The position numbers and the translations under genes were made by a program. Source: Actinomycetota bacterium (lineage in GTDB: Bacteria; Actinomycetota; Actinomycetes; Nanopelagicales; Nanopelagicaceae). Taken from it: 33,363 nucleotides of DNA. Positions within the stretch are counted from its first letter, which is position 1. The number at the start of each line of letters is the position of its first letter. Location of the stretch: assembly GCA_014377015.1 (NCBI GenBank), contig JACMQL010000003.1, forward strand, positions 1 to 33,363, read 5' to 3'. A model generated the notes under the pieces. The model was given only the letters and a program-made list of their open reading frames with translations. It had not been told where the DNA came from and did no database searches. Positions 15,001 to 24,800 of the stretch are shown piece by piece.

Positions 15001-15030
15001 AGAGTAAAGCACAACCCCACTTTCGTGCAA
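15001..15030 (-). promoter_or_regulatory. Predicted whiB7 promoter
   Basis: On minus, TTGCAC (15030-15025), an 18-nt spacer and TACTCT (15006-15001) place a start near 14994, about 45 nt before the leader ORF. Immediately upstream of the -35 is AT-rich sequence (GAAATCAAT). WhiB7 autoregulation in mycobacteria uses an AT-rich patch a few bases upstream of the -35, so this is consistent with self-activation. Confidence 0.55.
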
Positions 15031-15064
15031 ATTGATTTCGGCAAATAAATACGGTGAAGTAAAA

Positions 15065-16780
15065 CTACTTCAATCCGATCTCACCGAGAAAACGGCTCGG
15101 ACGTGAGCGATAACTCATAACTAAGTTCCGTCGTGCGCGAGTGATGCCCACGTAAAACAATCTTCGCTCTTCGGCAACAGAATTTTCATTCGTGGGCAGC
15201 GTGCCTTCGCTTACGCCGATGAGAAATACGTGATCCCACTCCAATCCCTTAGCGGCGTGCAATGTCGCAAGGGTTGTTACTGGCATGACAGGAGGATTGT
15301 TCTGCTCTGCCCTCTCTTCTACCTCGCGCAAATAGCTGCGCAAACTCTTGGGAGTGAATGCAGCATCTTGATCAAGTTCATAAGCCAAATGAAGTAGAGC
15401 CGTGATTCCATCAGTTGTTGCGGACGTAATAAAAGGTTGAGCAAGAGATCTCAACTCATCGAGCCACGAAGTTCCTTGGTTTGGAATTACCGATGCCTGC
15501 CGCACACCTTTGAGGAAATCCCGGACATCGCTTCGCTCAAAGAATCGTTCGTTGTTGCGAACTTGATATGGCACTTGTGCAGACAAGCATTGGCTGGCGA
15601 TTGCACTGAGTTGGGCGTTGGTACGCGCAAGAACTGCAATATCTTGCGGGGCTACTCCTTGCGCGATCAACTTTCTGATCTCCCCAACGACGCCGACAAC
15701 TTCGGCGGCCTCATCTTTGTATTCGTTCACCACAGGCGGCTGACCATGCGCACTAACTGCAACGAGTTCCTGCCCCATCGAGCCACTACGCAACACACTG
15801 TTGGCAGTAAAGGTGATCTCCGGAGTCGAGCGATATCCAGTCGTCAATCGCACAACTTGAGCGTCCGGAAAGCGTCCCGAAAAAGTATTCAAAAAAGTCG
15901 GAGTTGCTCCGGCAAAGGAATAGATAGTTTGCGCGGGGTCTCCCACCACACAAATTTCCTGCCGGTTCCCCAACCATGCATTGATAAGACGTTGCTGGAG
16001 CGGAGATACGTCTTGATATTCATCCACTGTGAAAAAGCGATACTGATCCTGAACCTGCTCGCGCACTTCACGCACTTCCTCAATCATCGCCGTCGTGAGA
16101 AGAAGTACATCCTCAAAATCAATGGTGCGCTCTTGCCGCTTGAGACTCTCATACGCCTCATAGACCTGCGCAAGTTGTCCGGTGTTGATGCGAGCGCGCT
16201 CTGATCGTCCTTTGGATTCTTCTATGTAATCCTGCGGACCAATTTCAGAAACTTTCGCCCATTCGATTTCACTTGCAATATCTCTGAGCAAATCTCGTGA
16301 CGAGTTGCCAATTTGACCAACCAGGCTCGCACGAGAAATCGCTTCTTTCACATATGCAGTCTTCGTCGTCAGGAGATCAGGTGTGCGCCCGCCAAAGACA
16401 CCTGGCCAGAAGTAAATCAATTGTTTGAGCGCGGCAGAGTGAATAGTCCGTGCCGCAACCGTCGGTACACCGAGTGAACGCAATCTGGCGCGCATCTCGC
16501 CAGCAGCGCGGGCTGTGAAGGTGAGCGCTAGTACGCGCTGTGGATTCATCGTCCCGATAGCGGAGGCATATGCAATTCGATGCGTGATGGCTTTTGTTTT
16601 TCCAGTGCCAGCGCCCGCTATTACGCAGACGGGACCGCGCGTTGCTAACGCTACTTCGCGCTGATCTTCGTCGAGGGCGGCGAGAATTTCTTCAGCCCTG
16701 ACTTCGTTTATTGAACCAGCAGGAATCAAATTTGACGCGGCCTCTAAGTAATTGAGTCGACCGACAGTTTCATTCTCCAT
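15065..16780 (-). CDS. uvrD2: UvrD2-type superfamily 1 DNA helicase, short form without HRDC
   Basis: The 571-residue protein has the SF1A helicase motifs: Q-motif-like LDEDQREVA, Walker A GAGTGKT (about 57-63), DEYQDVSPLQQ, GDPAQTIYSFAG, TTGYRSTPEI, TLHAAKGLEWD and YVGITRARRNL. It unwinds DNA 3' to 5' with ATP. The place between nudC and whiB7 identifies it as the UvrD2 ortholog. Mycobacterial UvrD2 is about 700 residues and ends in an HRDC domain; this one stops about 20 residues after motif VI with no such domain. Its ATG overlaps the nudC stop by 11 nt, so the two are translationally coupled. The whiB7 promoter begins 34 nt beyond its stop codon. Confidence 0.93.
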   Translation of the reverse strand: MENETVGRLNYLEAASNLIPAGSINEVRAEEILAALDEDQREVALATRGPVCVIAGAGTGKTKAITHRIAYASAIGTMNPQRVLALTFTARAAGEMRARLRSLGVPTVAARTIHSAALKQLIYFWPGVFGGRTPDLLTTKTAYVKEAISRASLVGQIGNSSRDLLRDIASEIEWAKVSEIGPQDYIEESKGRSERARINTGQLAQVYEAYESLKRQERTIDFEDVLLLTTAMIEEVREVREQVQDQYRFFTVDEYQDVSPLQQRLINAWLGNRQEICVVGDPAQTIYSFAGATPTFLNTFSGRFPDAQVVRLTTGYRSTPEITFTANSVLRSGSMGQELVAVSAHGQPPVVNEYKDEAAEVVGVVGEIRKLIAQGVAPQDIAVLARTNAQLSAIASQCLSAQVPYQVRNNERFFERSDVRDFLKGVRQASVIPNQGTSWLDELRSLAQPFITSATTDGITALLHLAYELDQDAAFTPKSLRSYLREVEERAEQNNPPVMPVTTLATLHAAKGLEWDHVFLIGVSEGTLPTNENSVAEERRLFYVGITRARRNLVMSYRSRPSRFLGEIGLK

Positions 16781-17720
16781 CTCGACTCAATTCAGTTTGC
16801 GCATTCGGGCCATACCAATGTTCGATCATGCGGCGCGAAACGCTGATACGCGGAGGTAACGAGAGCTCGCCGTCTTCAACCGCTTTCTTCATTTCTTCGC
16901 GCGAATACCAGCGAATCTCTGTGATCTCTTCACCGTCTGCTAGTGCAGTAGAAGGATCAGATGTCACAGACTCGAACGCGATCATGATAGAGGCTGGAAA
17001 CGGCCAAGGTTGTGATCCGAGATAATGCACTGAGTGAACGAGAACACCGCATTCTTCCGCTACTTCGCGCACAACGCATTGCTCAAATGATTCTCCTGGC
17101 TCGACGAAACCCGCAAAATTAGAAAATCGTTTTTCTGGCCAGATACTTTGCCTGCCTAGAAGTAATCGGTCATCCTCATCCTTTACCAAAACGATGATGG
17201 CGGGATCGGTGCGTGGATGATGCTGGCTCTGGTCTGCGGGACACACTCGCATGGCGCCACCGAGTTCGATAATCGTCTGCTCTCCACAACGCGAACATCG
17301 AGGATGCGTTGCATGCCAGTGCAACAACGCCAATGCGTGCGCGGCAAGTCCAGCATGAAGATCACTCAATACTGCACCGATTTGTCGCAAGCCCTTTAGG
17401 TCATCTTCGGTGACCTTTAAGGCATCTTGCAGCGAAGTATCACGAGAATTCCACACGAAATAACTCTGGCCAGATTCTTGATGAATCCCCAAGAAATACC
17501 TTTCGCCCTCACCACATAGGTCCGCCGCAGAGAAGAAGCGCAGGTGAGTTTCAGACGAAACGAAAAGTTCGTTGATCATGACAAGAATGTGCGCCGAATT
17601 CCATAACTCGTCGAGCTTGGCGTTGTCAGCACGAATAAGACTCGAACGGTCCACTGTGCTGCGGGCGAGAACAAGACTGCTCAATCGTCCGCGATTTCCG
17701 CTTTCGTTCACCATGGCCAT
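16770..17720 (-). CDS. nudC: NAD+ diphosphatase / Nudix NADH pyrophosphatase
   Basis: The protein has the three NudC landmarks. A zinc-binding segment contains HPRCSRCGE and a later Cys. The Nudix box is GFVEPGESFEQCVVREVAEECGV, interrupted here as GFVEPGESFEQC then VVREVAEECGV. The downstream SQPWPFPAS motif is diagnostic for NADH pyrophosphatases. The enzyme cleaves NAD(H) to NMN and AMP, and in several bacteria also removes NAD caps from RNA. The frame runs to a GTG at 17732; ATG 17720 and ATG 17714 are also possible. I chose 17720 because TAGTGT lies 8 nt before it. The stop overlaps uvrD2. It is divergent from the EEP gene. Confidence 0.92.
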   Translation of the reverse strand: MAMVNESGNRGRLSSLVLARSTVDRSSLIRADNAKLDELWNSAHILVMINELFVSSETHLRFFSAADLCGEGERYFLGIHQESGQSYFVWNSRDTSLQDALKVTEDDLKGLRQIGAVLSDLHAGLAAHALALLHWHATHPRCSRCGEQTIIELGGAMRVCPADQSQHHPRTDPAIIVLVKDEDDRLLLGRQSIWPEKRFSNFAGFVEPGESFEQCVVREVAEECGVLVHSVHYLGSQPWPFPASIMIAFESVTSDPSTALADGEEITEIRWYSREEMKKAVEDGELSLPPRISVSRRMIEHWYGPNAQTELSRDGE

Positions 17721-17735
17721 GATGGGCGACACTAC

Positions 17736-17741
17736 TAGGCT
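17736..17741 (+). promoter_or_regulatory. Leaderless -10 element (TAGGCT) of the EEP-family gene
   Basis: TAGGCT ends 6 nt before the ATG at 17748, the same hexamer and spacing as at aroA and the SRAP gene. There is no ribosome binding site in the intervening GGCCCC. It lies in the 27-bp gap between divergent nudC and the EEP gene. Confidence 0.55.
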
Positions 17742-17747
17742 GGCCCC

Positions 17748-18587
17748 ATGCGCATCACCTCTTGGAATCTCCTACACGGATTAGCCATGCCGCCTCGCGA
17801 ATCCGCCGCCACTACCGAGGAACTCGCGCAGTCGCTGGCTGTAAGTGTGAAAAAGCTTAATCCTGACGTCATAGGGGTTCAGGAAGTGGATTATTACCTC
17901 GCCCGCTCGGGGAACATCAACCAGGTCGCCAATGTGGCCGCCGCCCTCGGGGCACGTGATTGGGCTTTCGCGCCCTCCGTAATCGGCTCACCTGAAGCGG
18001 ACTGGATCGGAACAAACGCCGCGCATAAGCGCATCGTGACGAACAAGGATTCGCAGGCTGATCCGCAATTTCGCGCCGCTGCCGGATACGGGATCGGGAT
18101 GGTCTCCACGTTGCCCGTTAAAAGCTGGCACCGGGTCGAACTTCGACGATCGCCTGTCGGAGTCTTCATGACATTTCCGGTAAACGGGAAAATGACGAAG
18201 GTCTACGTGCAAGATCACCCGCGCTCGGCTCTCGCCTGCGTGCTTGAAAACGGGTGGATGATTATTAATACCCACCTCTCATTTGTGCCTGGTGTAAATA
18301 TTTTCCAGATCGCGAAAATTAAACGTTGGATCAAAAAGTTGCCAGTCAAGAACAAGCAGAAAATTCTGATCATGGGCGACATGAATCTTCCGTGGGATGG
18401 ATTGATCAAGGGCCTCAATTGGAATTCAGTAGCTAAGCAAAAAACCTATCCAAGTTGGAATCCAAAACTTCAACTCGATTACTTCTTGTCCCTAAAGGTT
18501 GCATCTGAGGATGTACAACATCAGATTCCGATCCATGACGGGATGAGCGATCACCTACCGTTGACAATCGATGTTGACGTCGATTGA
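17748..18587 (+). CDS. Endonuclease/exonuclease/phosphatase (EEP) family hydrolase
   Basis: The 279-residue protein has the EEP metal-site pattern: SWNLLHG (Asn7), VQEVD (Glu46), GDMNLP (Asp211 and Asn213) and SDHLPL (Asp268 and His269). No signal peptide is visible, so it is probably cytoplasmic. Family members act on DNA, phosphoinositides, sphingomyelin or nucleotides. Neighbouring repair genes make a nuclease or phosphodiesterase plausible but do not prove it. The 3' end overlaps the convergent adnB gene by 37 bp, so there is no room for a terminator between them. Confidence 0.85.
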   Translation: MRITSWNLLHGLAMPPRESAATTEELAQSLAVSVKKLNPDVIGVQEVDYYLARSGNINQVANVAAALGARDWAFAPSVIGSPEADWIGTNAAHKRIVTNKDSQADPQFRAAAGYGIGMVSTLPVKSWHRVELRRSPVGVFMTFPVNGKMTKVYVQDHPRSALACVLENGWMIINTHLSFVPGVNIFQIAKIKRWIKKLPVKNKQKILIMGDMNLPWDGLIKGLNWNSVAKQKTYPSWNPKLQLDYFLSLKVASEDVQHQIPIHDGMSDHLPLTIDVDVD

Positions 18588-21500
18588 TACTTTTCAATCA
18601 GCGCGACGATATCGGATTCGCTAAGTAAGTCTGCTGGTCGATCAGTCACGCCCGTCGGAACGTAATGGAATGCTGCACTCACATTTTCGACATCAACTTT
18701 GGCTAGCTTCGCCCATGCCAAGCGATACATCGCCAACTGAATAGCGGCAGCCTCCCCCAGCTTTTTGGAGCCAGTTTTCCAGTCGACGACTTCGTACTTG
18801 TCTTCCACCTTGTAAACAGCATCAATTCGACCGCGCACGAGTACGCCACCGATGACAGTTTCGAAGGGGACTTCAACTGCATGCGGAGTCTTTATCGAGA
18901 ACGAACTCTTGAGCCAGGCCCTCTTCAACTCTTCCAGAGTTTGGTCCTCCTCAAGCGGATCAACCGGATCCAAGTCTTCATCATCGAAGAGGGTTCCTTG
19001 CCCGAAATTCGACTCCACCCAAAGATGAAAAACAGTGCCCCGCCTTGAATATTCATCCTGCGGACGAGGCATGGGGCGGCGAATTGAAAGCGCCAACTCC
19101 GCCGGGTTCTCGCGCAAGGCAACAAGGGCAGAGACCGAAAGACGCGACGGAAGAATCACATCACGAGAAGTTTTGGCCTGATGAATTTCGTTGATGAGCG
19201 CTTGTGCATCTCTCATCCACGAACATTCCATTTCTCCTGGCGATTTCTCGCCTGCTTTATCATCGGTGGATGTAAGTGGGTGAGGCGTGGCTGAGCGCAC
19301 AAGTGCAACTGCTGCATCAAAGACAGCCCGCCGAGTACCGAGCGGGTCACGTGGCCAAAGTTGTGTATCCGGATCTGCTAACTGCGGATTTTCTGCTCCG
19401 TCCTCTGGAGGCGGCACTTCGCTGACGAGTACTCCTCCCCTACCAATGCGTTCGGCAACCATTGCTGCCACAATTTCATATATCGCACTAGGTTTTACAG
19501 GCTTGGTACCTTCGCGCCAACGCGATGTCGTACAAATTAAGTGCGTCTTTGCACGAGTCATAGCAACATAACCCAGTCGAATCTCTTCGGCGTATTTAAA
19601 TGCATCACACTCATCATCAAAGACTTCAAAAACTTTTTTAACTTCTGCATGACTTGTGCATTGCGAGATATCAATGCGTGGTAATTCAGCGCCGTCTCCG
19701 CGTAATTCAAAAGGAATGTGCTTCTCGTTAGTCAACCAATTATCTTTTTCGCGACCAGAACTCGGGAAAGTCCCCACTGAAAGACCTGGAATGGCCACAA
19801 CATCCCATTCGAGCCCTTTGGCCATATGAATGGTAAGAATGGATACCACGTCTCGGTTTATTTCAGGCGGGCCAGATTTGAGTCCGCCCTCTTGTTCTGC
19901 AGCAATATCCAACCACGTGAGGAAATCCGTGACACTCGCACCGCTGCGGGCAAATTTAGAAGCTTCATCGATGAACCTATCGAGATGGCGTCTGCCACTT
20001 TGTGATTGATCGCGAAGGAATACTTCTACGTCCAAGAAGAGATAGTTCTCGATTTCCATAATGAGATCGAGCATTGATCCGCCGGCTTTAGCCCGTAAAC
20101 GGCGCAAGTCAGCCGCAAAATGTGAGAGCCGCGTGAACCCAATTTCGGTAAAATTCGCTTGTTCTGCCTTAGCTATTTCATCAAGGGCATCGATCAGGCT
20201 TCCCGCGAATTGATCATCAGCATCCTCTTGGAGTGAATTGCCAGCAACTATTTTCGCGATCAACCCCTTGGATTCGGAATACGCATGCTGAGCCAAGGAC
20301 TTCGTATACCGCGAAAGGGCGGCAATATCGGCGGCGCCGATATTGAGACGCGGTCCAGTTAGTTGACGCATCAGTGCTGATCCCGCATCGGGATCAGTGA
20401 CGATTCGCATCATCGAAATAAGGTCCGCAACTTCGGCGACGTGGATCAACCCGCCTACACCGAGAACTTCATAAGGGATGTTAAACGCCCGCAAGGCTAA
20501 CTCGATTTCAGGAATTTGAGATCGCTTGCGAGTGAGAATTGCAAAGGTCTCCTGCGCGCGGTTTCCCTCGAGCGCGCGGTCGTCACGCACTGACCACAAT
20601 TTGCTTATATATTCGGCGACACCAATCGCCTCCGCTTCTTGAGTCTCGAAAATTCCACAGGCAAGTTCTCCATGGCCGGCCTTCGGTCCAGCTTGCAAGG
20701 GGGCCACAACGACCTTCCCGTTCTCACGAATCTGAGTTGAGATTTCGTTAGCTAAATCCAGAATGATGTGATCGTTGCGAAATGTCTGTGGCAATGAATA
20801 TTGCGCGGGTCCCACGTGATCTTCGATCTTAGGAAAATTCCCCGCGAAAGCACCGATGGTTCCAGCCGACGCGCCGCGCCAGGTATAGATCGCCTGACAA
20901 GGATCACCAACCGCCATTACGGGATGACCTTTTCCACCTGCTTGCCTACCGTGGCCGAAAAGGGCCGAAAGCATGCGAACTTGAGATTGCGAAGTGTCTT
21001 GATACTCATCTAACAGAACTACTTTGTACCGAGACCGTTCGAACTCGCCTATGTCAGCAAATTGTTCGGAGATTGTGGCCGCCAACGACATTTGATCGTC
21101 GAATGAAAGAGTTCCATCTCGACGTCGGCGGGCCAATAAATCAAAAACCATGGGAAGAATTGAATTTCGTTGGTTCAAGGCTCTATGAATACGTCGTACT
21201 ACATCATTGGAGAGCGGTCCAAGTGATTCAAGGTGTTCCAGAATAGGTTGGCTGACACGGCTGATTTCCTCTGCCGAAACCCCATGCTCAAGTACCAACC
21301 GCGAAAGTCCGATTACATCTTTAATCACAGTGCTCACCGCGCTATCGGAACGAAAATCTTCATCAGGCCAGTTATGCACCAATTCCGCGGTCATCTGCCA
21401 AAGGGCAACTTCGCCCATTGGCTCCTCCGCCGCGTCAACCCCATAACGAATTGCGTGCTCGCTGAGCAAGCGACCGGCGTATGAGTGATAGGTCATGATC

Positions 21501-21835
21501 GAGGTATCCAACCCGACGCGATCAGAAAGCAATTTTGTTTCATTCAATTGACGAAGCCGCTTCCGCACACGCAGACCAAGTTCGCCGGCAGCTTTGCGTG
21601 TGAAGGTAAGCCCGAGTATTTCGTCAGGACGCACTATCTCGTTCGCGACTAAGTACAGAACTCGTGCGCCCATAGTTTCAGTTTTGCCAGATCCCGCGCC
21701 GGCAATCACGACTGCTGGTTCGAGCGGTGCTTCGATGATAGCCATTTGCTCGGGCGAAGGCATGACATATTTATCGTCTTGTTTTAATAGGGCGAAGGAA
21801 ATTTCTGTCGCAGAATATTTAGGCAAGGTCGTCAT
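18551..21835 (-). CDS. adnB: AdnB-like helicase-nuclease subunit
   Basis: The roughly 1094-residue protein joins a UvrD-like motor to a C-terminal RecB-type nuclease. The motor has Walker A GAGSGKTET, DEYQDTSQSQ, GDPCQAIYTWRGA, TIHMAKGLEWD and GYVAMTRAKTHL. The nuclease has RGRIDAVYK, VDWKTGSK and a following Gln-x3-Tyr (QLAMYRLAW). AdnAB processes double-strand breaks in mycobacteria, with AdnB as the main motor. The start is set by the ATGA overlap with adnA (ATG 21835, TGA 21834-21832), a classic coupling of equimolar subunits. A frame 21 residues longer lies inside adnA and is rejected. The 3' end overlaps the convergent EEP gene by 37 bp. Confidence 0.92.
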   Translation of the reverse strand: MTTLPKYSATEISFALLKQDDKYVMPSPEQMAIIEAPLEPAVVIAGAGSGKTETMGARVLYLVANEIVRPDEILGLTFTRKAAGELGLRVRKRLRQLNETKLLSDRVGLDTSIMTYHSYAGRLLSEHAIRYGVDAAEEPMGEVALWQMTAELVHNWPDEDFRSDSAVSTVIKDVIGLSRLVLEHGVSAEEISRVSQPILEHLESLGPLSNDVVRRIHRALNQRNSILPMVFDLLARRRRDGTLSFDDQMSLAATISEQFADIGEFERSRYKVVLLDEYQDTSQSQVRMLSALFGHGRQAGGKGHPVMAVGDPCQAIYTWRGASAGTIGAFAGNFPKIEDHVGPAQYSLPQTFRNDHIILDLANEISTQIRENGKVVVAPLQAGPKAGHGELACGIFETQEAEAIGVAEYISKLWSVRDDRALEGNRAQETFAILTRKRSQIPEIELALRAFNIPYEVLGVGGLIHVAEVADLISMMRIVTDPDAGSALMRQLTGPRLNIGAADIAALSRYTKSLAQHAYSESKGLIAKIVAGNSLQEDADDQFAGSLIDALDEIAKAEQANFTEIGFTRLSHFAADLRRLRAKAGGSMLDLIMEIENYLFLDVEVFLRDQSQSGRRHLDRFIDEASKFARSGASVTDFLTWLDIAAEQEGGLKSGPPEINRDVVSILTIHMAKGLEWDVVAIPGLSVGTFPSSGREKDNWLTNEKHIPFELRGDGAELPRIDISQCTSHAEVKKVFEVFDDECDAFKYAEEIRLGYVAMTRAKTHLICTTSRWREGTKPVKPSAIYEIVAAMVAERIGRGGVLVSEVPPPEDGAENPQLADPDTQLWPRDPLGTRRAVFDAAVALVRSATPHPLTSTDDKAGEKSPGEMECSWMRDAQALINEIHQAKTSRDVILPSRLSVSALVALRENPAELALSIRRPMPRPQDEYSRRGTVFHLWVESNFGQGTLFDDEDLDPVDPLEEDQTLEELKRAWLKSSFSIKTPHAVEVPFETVIGGVLVRGRIDAVYKVEDKYEVVDWKTGSKKLGEAAAIQLAMYRLAWAKLAKVDVENVSAAFHYVPTGVTDRPADLLSESDIVALIEKYQSTSTSIVNGR

Positions 21836-24800
21836 CCGATCACCGTCTGTCCATCGCTTTGAATCGGGCAGGAAGAACGCACTGCGCAATGTGTGCAAAG
21901 TTTATTAATTGTGGCAAAGAAAGTACCACTCCCCATGCCTTCGGCGATCTCGTTTATTTCCTTACGTACAGACTCGACATCTACAGGCGGTTGCGATCGC
22001 TTGGTCGCGTCTTTGGATGACGTTCCCAAAAATACCAACTCCGCACCAGCCGATGTTGTACTCGGATGCAAGTAAGAAAAGCCCCCTTCAATTATTCCAA
22101 GTTGATACGCCTGCATTTGCTTATTTTCTGCGGCATCTGGAATTGATGTCGCCGTGCCGCCAGTTTTAAAGTCAATAACGTAAAGTCCGCCATCTGCAGT
22201 GACTTCAAGGCGATCAACATTTCCACTTATGCGCGCACGTCCAACTACGACTTCAAATTTCTTTTCCACTCCAACAATTGTGTTCTGAGAACTCTGGTGG
22301 TACTTAACGAACTTCCTAATCATCTCAATGGCCCGAGTGAGTTGCTTATTCCTTACCCACCCAGAGTTAGGGTCGATAAGATTCCAAGAACTTTTCAGTT
22401 TTTCAATGAGGGATTCTTCACTCAGGGATGAGTCTTGCTCCATCATGGCTGCGAAAGCATGAATGGCCGACCCCAATACTTGTGCCGTGCTGTCGCCGTC
22501 AGTGCCACCGTTTCTTTCTAAAAACCACTTGAGACCGCACTCACTGAAACTTTCGCTACTGCTCGGTGAGACTAAGACGAGCGCGCCAGGGGCAACGATG
22601 GGAGCATCCGAACTTATCGGAAGAACTCCGTACCAATTATCAGTGTCTGCGACTGCAACTCCTTCAATTGCCAATCTGGCAAGCAACGCGGCTGAAAGTT
22701 CTGCGCGTTCGCCAGCGAGTTCATTTCGCAAAGTCGCAACCAAAGCGTTTGTTGTCAGAGGGCGCGGGACTTCTGTTAACAATTCTCCTCGTGATTTCTC
22801 CCCGAGTACGAACTCCACGACCTCTTCAAAATAGATGGATGGTTCTTCGTCCTCCCTTCGAATACTAGTTACTATCAATTGAGATTTGGCGCGTGTGGCG
22901 GCAACGTAGATCAATCGACGTTCATCATTGGCGAGTCCATTGGCAGCAAATACATCGAGTTGGGCGTGCTCGACAATCCCATGGCGCAACCGCTCAACTA
23001 GGCGTTCACTGCCTAAGAGCGACCCACGTTGGCGCAAATTCGGCCACGTCCCTTCTTGCAGCCCAGCGATGGCAACCATCTCCCATTCGCGCCCTTTGGC
23101 CGAATGCACAGTCACAATTTCGACGACATCTGGTCTTTGTCCTTTGGCGGTGATGACATCGCCCGCAATATTCTCTTGCGTTATCTGTCGTATAAAACTT
23201 TCCGGCCCGGAATAGGGAAAACGATCTGCGAAGCGACGGGCGGATTCAAAAAGTTGCATAATCGCATCCAGATCGCGATCGGCAACTGCGCCTCTCGCAC
23301 CACCGCGCAGCGCTTGACGACGCCAACTTTCACTAAGTTTTTCTCCGTCACTAGTGACTGCATTGCTCCAGATTTCCCAGAGAAGATCCTCACCTTGCGC
23401 ATTCTTGCGGCGCAGAACTTTTCTGGCACGAGCCAGCAGATCATGAATTCGCAAAAGCGAATCCGCTCCTTCTATCGCCACATCACCTGACTTCACTGCC
23501 TCAATCAGAAGTTGCGCCCCCGTATGCAGGTTGCCTTCCTCACGTGACATCAGCAAAGCACGCCGGATTCTTCGCAAAGAAACCGCGTCCGCGCCTCCGA
23601 ATTCGCTTAAGACAAGGGTCTCGCACATCTGCGCAGTAAGTGACTCCTCGTGCAACGCCACCTTAGCCATCAGAATTAATGGGGCAATCGCTGGGTTACT
23701 CGAGAGCACTTCCATTTCCGTTGCAACGGGAATTCCTGCCTGCCCAAAAGCACGACGAAGTGCTGTTGCAACTGCTCCGGGTGCGCGAAGAATTACTGCC
23801 ATTTGCGACCACGGTACGCCTTCGATCAGGTGCGCGCGTCGGAACTGATAAGCGATGAAATGAGCCTCTTCGCTCTGCGTGCGCAAGCATGCAATCAGGG
23901 GAGGCTTATGAGCCTCCGATACTTCTACTGCACACCTTTGAGCTCGCGCATACTTCTCGTTGGAGAACTGAGACGCCAAGGATGTGGCAATCGAGAAGAT
24001 CTCTCGGCTACTTCGAAAATTATCTAAAAGAGTTATTTCTTTTCCTTTTGCAAGGTAAAACTCAAGCTCATCAGATAATTTATCCGGGTCGGCTCCGCGG
24101 AATCGCCCGACAGCACTAGCTTCGTCGGCACAGAGTAGGACATCGGACCCGACGAGTTCACGCAACAATAACCTTTGCGCAGGATCGGATTCCTGAAACT
24201 CGTCAACCATGATCGTGGTGAAACGCATACGCAGTTGATCTGCAAGTTCGGAATTATTTTGCAAGTGGTAATAAGCCTCAATGACAATCTGGCTTGGATC
24301 TACTTTTCGTTTTGCGTCCCCTGCGGAAATCTCCTGTATTGAAAGAATCTCAAGATACTGCTCCCAGAAATGCGCGCAGGATTGCCAATATTTCTCGTCT
24401 TGTTCAGCCCCCAACTTAGCCAGTTCCTTCGGAGAAATATCTCGCTCGGCAGCGCGCAGAATTAGATCGCGAAGCTCGCGGGCAAAACCGCGCGTAGCAA
24501 TCGCAGGCGCTTTCGGATCATTTAGATCGGCGTGCCAATATGTCGCACCGTTTTCGATATCACCTTGCAGTAATTCCCGAATGATCATGTCTTGCTCTGG
24601 TCCCGACATCAGAATCGGTTCTGGTTCATCAGGATTCTCACGCATCTTCAGGATCGAGAATGCGAGTGAATGGAAAGTCCGAGCAATCGGCTCGTTCATA
24701 ATTCCTGGCGAGCCGGCCGCGGCGCGCAACGCGATTTCATCCCGCAACTCAGCGGCGCGCTCTCGACCGTATGTAAGTATCAAAATCGAATTAGGATCTT

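Noticed and set aside
21836-21898. Start of adnB 21 residues upstream
   Set aside because: It lies within adnA; the ATGA overlap start gives the expected N-terminus and coupling.
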